Of a stretch of 11,579 bases of DNA, positions 8,086 to 11,579 are shown in pieces; position 1 is the first letter of the stretch; every line of letters begins with the position of its first letter. Source of the stretch: Holosporales bacterium (lineage in GTDB: Bacteria > Pseudomonadota > Alphaproteobacteria > RUG11792); the NCBI GenBank assembly GCA_031263345.1, contig JAISFY010000076.1, forward strand, positions 1 through 11,579, written 5' to 3'. Below the pieces are notes generated by a model. The model was not told where the DNA came from, made no database searches, and worked only from the letters and a program-made list of their open reading frames with translations. The position numbers and the translations under genes are program-made.

Positions 8086-8100
8086 TTAATTGTTTATTAA
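8086..8100. promoter_or_regulatory. TTAA-N7-TTAA, CtrA-box-like site
   Basis: TTAA at 8086-8089 and 8097-8100 are separated by exactly seven bases, the CtrA format. It lies about 41 bases upstream of the annotated start of the binding-protein gene. A second identical arrangement occurs in another gap of the window (2461-2475). Chance occurrence in AT-rich DNA cannot be excluded. Confidence 0.28.
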
Positions 8101-8106
8101 TACAAA

Positions 8107-8135
8107 AGTAATGTATTAGTAAAATAAATTAGTAA
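8107..8135. repeat. Short direct repeats, candidate operator
   Basis: The octamer ATTAGTAA occurs perfectly at 8115-8122 and 8128-8135 (13-base period), and its core AGTAA occurs again at 8107-8111. The repeats sit just past the Xre gene stop and ahead of the operon, where an operator would be expected. The product of the adjacent Xre gene is an obvious candidate binder, but nothing in the sequence proves it. Confidence 0.3.
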
Positions 8136-8139
8136 TTTA

Positions 8140-8505
8140 TCAATTATCTTCCTTAGAAACTAAAACTTTAACTAAATCTAGGATTCTGGCTTTAACGATT
8201 GGGTTGTCTATCATTCTAAAGATGGCAAGTAATTTGCTTTCCAGATCTTTTTCATGTTCAGAAGTCCCTTCGCAAAAAGAGAAATTGGCTAAGAGTTGTT
8301 CTGGACGAATTTTGAGGCCATTACACATTTTAACAAAGACATCCATCGTAATCCTGTTGGCTCCACTTTCATACTTCTGAATTTGCTGAGCGGTCACCCC
8401 TACTATTCCCGCAAGCTGTTTTTGAGTCATCTTCAGAAATTTCCGACGCAATTTAACTTTTGAGCCAACGATCTTATCGGCCGTTTCAGATTGGTAATTA
8501 GTCAC
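8140..8505 (-). CDS. Xre/Cro-type helix-turn-helix transcriptional regulator
   Basis: A 121-residue DNA-binding protein. Residues about 13-73 form an HTH_3 (Cro/C1-type) domain: the LRRKFLKMTQKQLAGIVGV stretch holds the first helix and the positioning helix, and TAQQIQKYESGANRI holds the recognition helix with the family's typical QKYESG. The C-terminal part (about 85-118) is helical and ends in a conserved-looking ILDLVKVLV, probably a dimerisation segment. Small regulators of this shape are common in alphaproteobacteria. The start is GTG at 8505; an in-frame stop lies upstream, and the next ATG would remove part of the DNA-binding domain. No strong ribosome binding site precedes it. It could control itself and the operon downstream, 94 bases away on the same strand. 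No toxin partner is adjacent, so I do not call it an antitoxin. Confidence 0.88.
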   Translation of the reverse strand: MTNYQSETADKIVGSKVKLRRKFLKMTQKQLAGIVGVTAQQIQKYESGANRITMDVFVKMCNGLKIRPEQLLANFSFCEGTSEHEKDLESKLLAIFRMIDNPIVKARILDLVKVLVSKEDN

Positions 8506-8594
8506 AAAAACGAAGACACCAGACTTATCTTAAAATCTGATGCTCCCCAACGCATTTCCCAAGCACATTATTATAATACTTCATCCTGGATGGT

Positions 8595-9299
8595 TTATAA
8601 AGAGCTCAGCTTCTCAATCGAGAAAAAAGTACATTCTGAGGTAGATTTTTGTTCGTATCTCGTTTTTGGCCAATCTGATTCTGGTGGTCTGAAATCATGT
8701 AGAAATTTTTTGATCTCAAATTTTTTATCAAAGATCGGAGCAGAGAATACATTGGTTATCCAATTAGAATATTGCAAACAGTCCGTTGCAATACGAAAAA
8801 TGCCGCCTTTTTGTAGTATTCTGTAAATTTCAAACATCGTTTTCTCCTGCACGAATCTCCGGTACGTGTGTTTTCTTTTTGGCCACGGGTCTGGAAATAA
8901 TAAAAATATATATTCGAAAAAATCATCTGGAATTTCTGGAAGCAACTTTCGTGCATCTCCTTGAAATATTCTTATGTTCTGAATCTTTCCTTCATCGATC
9001 TTTGACAAAAGAGAAGCAATTCCATTTACAAAAAATTCACAACCAATAAATAATTTATCCGGATTAGCGATCGCAAATTGACATAAATGTTCTCCACTTC
9101 CAAAGCCAATTTCAAGGGAAATACTGCGATAGGCAGAATACTGACTCGGATCGAAAGAAGTAATCGAAATGGATGGAAGTAAAAATTCATACAGCCAAGA
9201 TTGCCTTTTCGTTAAAGCCCGATTTTTAACTCTCCCGTATAATCTATCGAAATTTCGGCAGGTCTCTAATTTTCCCATACCCTCATTGTTATAGGACAT
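8595..9299 (-). CDS. trmB: tRNA (guanine-N7)-methyltransferase TrmB
   Basis: This enzyme uses S-adenosylmethionine to methylate N7 of G46 in the variable loop of many tRNAs, in the cytoplasm. The 234-residue product has the whole family pattern: the SAM motif LEIGFGSGEHL (62-72), GDARKL (114-119), the signature FPDPWPKRKHTYRR (135-148), ATDCLQYSNW (171-180) and the C-terminal TRYEQKS (213-219). Length is normal for the bacterial monodomain enzyme. Two starts are possible: ATG at 9299, or ATG at 9278 (MGKLETCR), which has GAGGG very close upstream. Both overlap the end of the chpT-like gene (stop 9266), so the two genes are probably co-transcribed and translationally coupled. Assignment is firm. 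Confidence 0.97.
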   Translation of the reverse strand: MSYNNEGMGKLETCRNFDRLYGRVKNRALTKRQSWLYEFLLPSISITSFDPSQYSAYRSISLEIGFGSGEHLCQFAIANPDKLFIGCEFFVNGIASLLSKIDEGKIQNIRIFQGDARKLLPEIPDDFFEYIFLLFPDPWPKRKHTYRRFVQEKTMFEIYRILQKGGIFRIATDCLQYSNWITNVFSAPIFDKKFEIKKFLHDFRPPESDWPKTRYEQKSTSECTFFSIEKLSSL

Positions 9300-9850
9300 T
9301 CATCGGTAGGCTCGATACCAATGACCAGTCCAACAGAAGTAGCCAGATGCTTTAGGTAAATTGCGAAAACGTTCACAGAATCCTCCTTAACATTATGTCG
9401 GAAAGCATTCTCGATGTCTGATGGCAACATTCTATCCTTATTCTTAACCCTCACGATAATCCCCTTCCCATCATCATCAGATATAATCATTTCATCATTC
9501 GACTTACAGGATTTTGATGCGATATACAGCAGCCCACAGATCACCCTTTCCCGATTGTAATCGATATTCGAGGCAATTAGAAGGCGATCTTCATCTTTTA
9601 TCACAATTTGTTTCGATAACGCGATATCGAACATGATATCATATAGACTCTCCGTATGCCCACTAATGGCGTATATATTCCTAAAGAATCGAAGCGTTAA
9701 GGATAGTAACCGGATGCTATGGAGTAGCTCTTTCGTCTCCTCAGAGCTCTCAACCAAATCCTCGCATACGAACTGCACTGCACTCAAGTGATTAGCTAGC
9801 TCGTGGCAGATTTTGGCAGCCGTAAATTTCGCGAGTGATAACTGAGACAT
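9266..9850 (-). CDS. chpT: ChpT-like histidine phosphotransferase
   Basis: ChpT passes phosphate from the hybrid kinase CckA to CtrA and CpdR in alphaproteobacterial cell-cycle control. The N-terminal part resembles its dimerisation helix: LAKFTAAKICHELANHLSAV, with His16 as the probable phospho-acceptor in the ICHEL box. The rest resembles the degenerate kinase-like domain that does not bind ATP; there is no N-box or G-box, though DDDGKGI and a final MRVWEN strand are seen. I place the start at ATG 9850 (194 residues). The frame extends upstream to a TTG at 9880, but no better start is visible and the predicted promoter fits 9850. No clear ribosome binding site precedes it. It overlaps trmB. 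Other histidine phosphotransferases are possible, but this family fits best. Sequence similarity across ChpT proteins is low, so confidence is moderate to good. Confidence 0.78.
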   Translation of the reverse strand: MSQLSLAKFTAAKICHELANHLSAVQFVCEDLVESSEETKELLHSIRLLSLTLRFFRNIYAISGHTESLYDIMFDIALSKQIVIKDEDRLLIASNIDYNRERVICGLLYIASKSCKSNDEMIISDDDGKGIIVRVKNKDRMLPSDIENAFRHNVKEDSVNVFAIYLKHLATSVGLVIGIEPTDECPITMRVWEN

Positions 9851-9892
9851 ATCGGCAAAAAATGGAATAAGAACGAACAACTGAGATGGGAC

Positions 9893-9920
9893 AGTATATA
9901 GATTTACTCAAATAATGCAA
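9893..9920 (-). promoter_or_regulatory. Candidate promoter for the chpT-trmB unit
   Basis: On the minus strand, TTGCAT (9915-9920) and TATACT (9893-9898) are separated by 16 bases, a good sigma70-type pairing. A transcript would begin near 9886, leaving a leader of about 35 bases before the ATG at 9850, which supports that start over the TTG at 9880. Confidence 0.5.
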
Positions 9921-10061
9921 CCGTCTTTGGATAAATTAAACGCAAAAAAACTTAATCCTGATAGCGTATCGATAAACGGTGCCCGGCAAATGTTAAATGA
10001 TTGGAGATGAGGTACGTAATAATATGGCGATGATGGTTGAATCTGTGTCCCAGCTATAAAT

Positions 10062-10089
10062 TTTGTCTCTTTATTTTTTTCAGTATAAT
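10062..10089 (+). promoter_or_regulatory. Candidate upstream mutS promoter
   Basis: A perfect TATAAT -10 hexamer lies at 10084-10089, with TTTGTC (10062-10067) 16 bases upstream as a weak -35. A transcript would start near 10096 and carry a leader of about 50 bases into mutS. Confidence 0.4.
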
Positions 10090-10098
10090 TTTGTACTA

Positions 10099-10127
10099 TG
10101 ACTTAAGTTGTCTCCTCGGTTTATACT
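10099..10127 (+). promoter_or_regulatory. Candidate proximal mutS promoter
   Basis: TATACT at 10122-10127 is a good -10 box, with TGACTT (10099-10104) 17 bases upstream as a partial -35. A transcript would begin near 10134, only about 15 bases before the mutS ATG. Together with the upstream candidate this could be a tandem promoter. Confidence 0.4.
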
Positions 10128-10148
10128 ATTTTTCGAAGAAATTTACGA

Positions 10149-11579
10149 ATGGATACAAATAACTTTAGCAATCAGACGCCATTGATGGCTCAGTATGAGA
10201 CCATTAAGAAACAGCATCCAGATTGTTTACTTCTGTTCAGACTTGGCGATTTTTACGAACTTTTTTTTGAAGATGCGGTAGAGACTGCTAAAGAATTGGG
10301 TATCGTCCTGACGCATCGGCAGGGAGCTCCGATGTGCGGGATCCCATGGCACGCTCACGAGATGTATCTGACCAAGCTCGTTAAAAATGGTCATAGAGTC
10401 GCAATTTTCGAGCAAACTGAAACCCCTGCCGAGGCTAAGTTGCGTGGCCGGAAGGGACCGATCGAGCGGAAGGTTATTCGGATTGTTACGAGCGGGACAA
10501 TCGTAGAGCAAGAAATGCTCCAAGAAAAAGTGAATAATTTTCTCCTTGCAATTTCGAATGTGACAGACGGTAAATTGGGAGTAGCTTACGCTGACATTTC
10601 GACCGGATGCTTTTTTGTTGAAGACATAAAATTTGATGATCTTTTGTCGACGATATCCAAAATTTCTCCAGCCGAAATTATATGTCCGGACAGTTTACTA
10701 TCTTCGAAAGAGTATCTAGAAAGCATCGATAAATTTAGGTCGATCGTAATTCCCCTCCCAGGTTTAAAATACTTATTCAATTCCCCACACGAAAAATTGG
10801 CAGCTTTTTTTAATGTTAATTTTATCGATTCCTTTGGGGCTTTCTCTACCTGTGCACTCGAGGCGGCTGCCGAGCTCGTCGAATACGTTTCCGAAGCGTA
10901 TTCTGGAAGCAAGGTCGTAATTTCCGCTCCGAAATTGGTCCAAAATTCGGATTATATGTATCTCGACTGTTTTACTAGGCATAGCCTCGAGATTACCAAA
11001 ACGCAATTTGGCAGTAAAAAGGGGAGTCTTTTGTATGAAATCGACCAGACGATGACCTCTCAGGGGGGCAGGTTATTAGGGCGCTGGGTAATGCAACCAC
11101 TGATCGAGCTTAATAAAATTGAGAAACGGCTAGATTTCGTAGAATTTTTTGTTACCGAAAATCAAGCTCAGCAAAATATACGATGTATTTTGAAAAGTTT
11201 CCCGGATGTGGAGAGGGCACTATCGAGGATATTACTTGGCAGAGCTGGGCCCAGGGATTTAAATTGTATCTCAATTGCTATCGAAAAATCTTTTGCTATT
11301 AACCAACTTTTGTCTACATTCCAGAATCTGCAGAAACTGATTCTATCGATCGATTCTCTATCCTCTCTCCTGAATTCACTGCGATCAGCCATCATTTCGG
11401 ATCCTCCAAATTTAGCGCGAGATGGAGGCTTCATTGCAAAGGGCTACGATAAAGAACTCGATGATTATCTAAATCTCATCGACAACGGAGAATACATCAT
11501 TCAGAAGATGCAAAAAGTCTATATTGAAGAAACGGGGATTCATACCCTCCGAGTAAAGAATAATGGTGCAATAGGGTAT
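10149..11579 (+). CDS. mutS: DNA mismatch repair protein MutS (N-terminal 477 codons, cut by window end)
   Basis: MutS finds base mismatches and small loops after replication and recruits MutL. The frame from ATG 10149 is open for exactly 477 codons to the window edge; full-length family members have about 850-900 residues. Domain I is clear: LLFRLGDFYELFFEDA with the mismatch-reading Phe34 and Glu36 of the F-x-E motif, then MCGIPWHAHEMY and VAIFEQTETP. The connector domain follows (LGVAYADISTG), then the lever/core region (YLDCFTRHSLEI, GSLLYEIDQTMTSQGGRLL, GRWVMQPL, FPDVERALSRI). It ends inside the clamp region at RVKNNGAIGY. The ATPase domain lies outside the window. The start is supported by the usual short leader before TPLMAQY; a weak GAAGAA precedes it. 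A T8 run (10261-10268) lies in codons 38-40. It is transcribed away from chpT-trmB. Assignment is certain. Confidence 0.97.
   Translation, partial: MDTNNFSNQTPLMAQYETIKKQHPDCLLLFRLGDFYELFFEDAVETAKELGIVLTHRQGAPMCGIPWHAHEMYLTKLVKNGHRVAIFEQTETPAEAKLRGRKGPIERKVIRIVTSGTIVEQEMLQEKVNNFLLAISNVTDGKLGVAYADISTGCFFVEDIKFDDLLSTISKISPAEIICPDSLLSSKEYLESIDKFRSIVIPLPGLKYLFNSPHEKLAAFFNVNFIDSFGAFSTCALEAAAELVEYVSEAYSGSKVVISAPKLVQNSDYMYLDCFTRHSLEITKTQFGSKKGSLLYEIDQTMTSQGGRLLGRWVMQPLIELNKIEKRLDFVEFFVTENQAQQNIRCILKSFPDVERALSRILLGRAGPRDLNCISIAIEKSFAINQLLSTFQNLQKLILSIDSLSSLLNSLRSAIISDPPNLARDGGFIAKGYDKELDDYLNLIDNGEYIIQKMQKVYIEETGIHTLRVKNNGAIGY

Larger units (their letters stand above)
8046..8139 (-). promoter_or_regulatory. 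Regulatory gap upstream of the sensing/transport operon
   Basis: This 94-base, very AT-rich gap separates the Xre gene stop from the operon's first start. It contains a CtrA-box-like TTAA-N7-TTAA (8086-8100) and repeated AGTAA elements (8107-8111, 8118-8122, 8131-8135). No hairpin followed by a T run is seen, so readthrough from the Xre gene is possible. Several weak -10-like sequences are present, but I cannot choose a promoter with confidence. Confidence 0.45.
9851..10148. other. Divergent promoter region between chpT-like gene and mutS
   Basis: About 300 bases with no supported gene. It holds a candidate minus-strand promoter for the chpT-like gene (9893-9920) and two plus-strand candidates for mutS. 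Other items are a DnaA-box-like TTATCCAAA on the minus strand near 9926-9934, a GAATC (CcrM-type GANTC) site at 10039-10043, and TTGTCTC repeated at 10063-10069 and 10108-10114. Tiny ATG frames near 10005 and 10024 are too short and featureless to call. Confidence 0.5.

Noticed and set aside
8140..8505. Xre protein as a HigA/antitoxin-type partner or phage repressor
   Set aside because: There is no small toxin gene on either side and no phage genes in the window.
8491..8826. Plus-strand frame of 111 codons opposite trmB and the Xre gene
   Set aside because: It is antisense to the well-supported trmB and has no domain.
9926..9934. DnaA-box-like TTATCCAAA on the minus strand
   Set aside because: A single imperfect box without clustered copies or a repeat-rich unwinding element does not support an origin.
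10227..11434. Several minus-strand frames (10227-10523, 10586-10912, 10773-11006, 11168-11434)
   Set aside because: All are antisense to mutS, whose plus-strand frame is uninterrupted and carries every expected motif.

Overview
The window looks like part of the chromosome of an AT-rich alphaproteobacterium, most plausibly a host-associated lineage of the Holosporales/Rickettsiales type. The best lineage marker is a ChpT-like histidine phosphotransferase, which belongs to the alphaproteobacterial CckA-ChpT-CtrA cell-cycle phosphorelay. TGA is used as a stop and TGG as Trp, so the standard bacterial code applies. No mobile element, rRNA, tRNA or CRISPR array is visible.

Layout, left to right. 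Positions 1-230 hold no convincing gene but contain a compact, GC-richer island of nested inverted repeats. A minus-strand gene (stop 231, probable start 2357) encodes a ~708-residue exported protein that I cannot assign to any family. It is followed (higher coordinates, still minus strand) by a tight four-gene operon read from 8045 down to 2499: an amino-acid-type periplasmic binding protein, a membrane dCache-HAMP class III adenylate cyclase, a divergent sodium:dicarboxylate symporter family (SDF) transporter, and a DUF1015 protein. The three junctions overlap by 1, 4 and 4 bases, so these proteins are very likely made together. Upstream, on the same strand, lie a small Xre-type regulator (8140-8505), trmB (8595-9299) and a chpT-like gene (9266 to ~9850). 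After a 268-299 bp divergent promoter region, mutS runs to the right on the plus strand and is cut by the window end at codon 477.

The most interesting unit is the four-gene operon. It joins a solute-binding protein that has no ABC permease or ATPase beside it, a cAMP-producing receptor, a transporter and a DUF1015 protein. The binding protein keeps the Arg and Asp positions that hold an alpha-amino acid in this family. The transporter keeps the substrate Asp/Arg/Thr of helix 8 but has lost the NMDGT signature and the last-helix Asn and Asp that coordinate sodium in characterised relatives. I infer an amino-acid sensing, uptake and signalling module, possibly linked to serine metabolism through DUF1015; this is a hypothesis.

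Two intergenic regions (upstream of the operon and upstream of the exported protein) each contain a TTAA-N7-TTAA sequence, the CtrA recognition format. This is suggestive beside a chpT-like gene, but weak in such AT-rich DNA.
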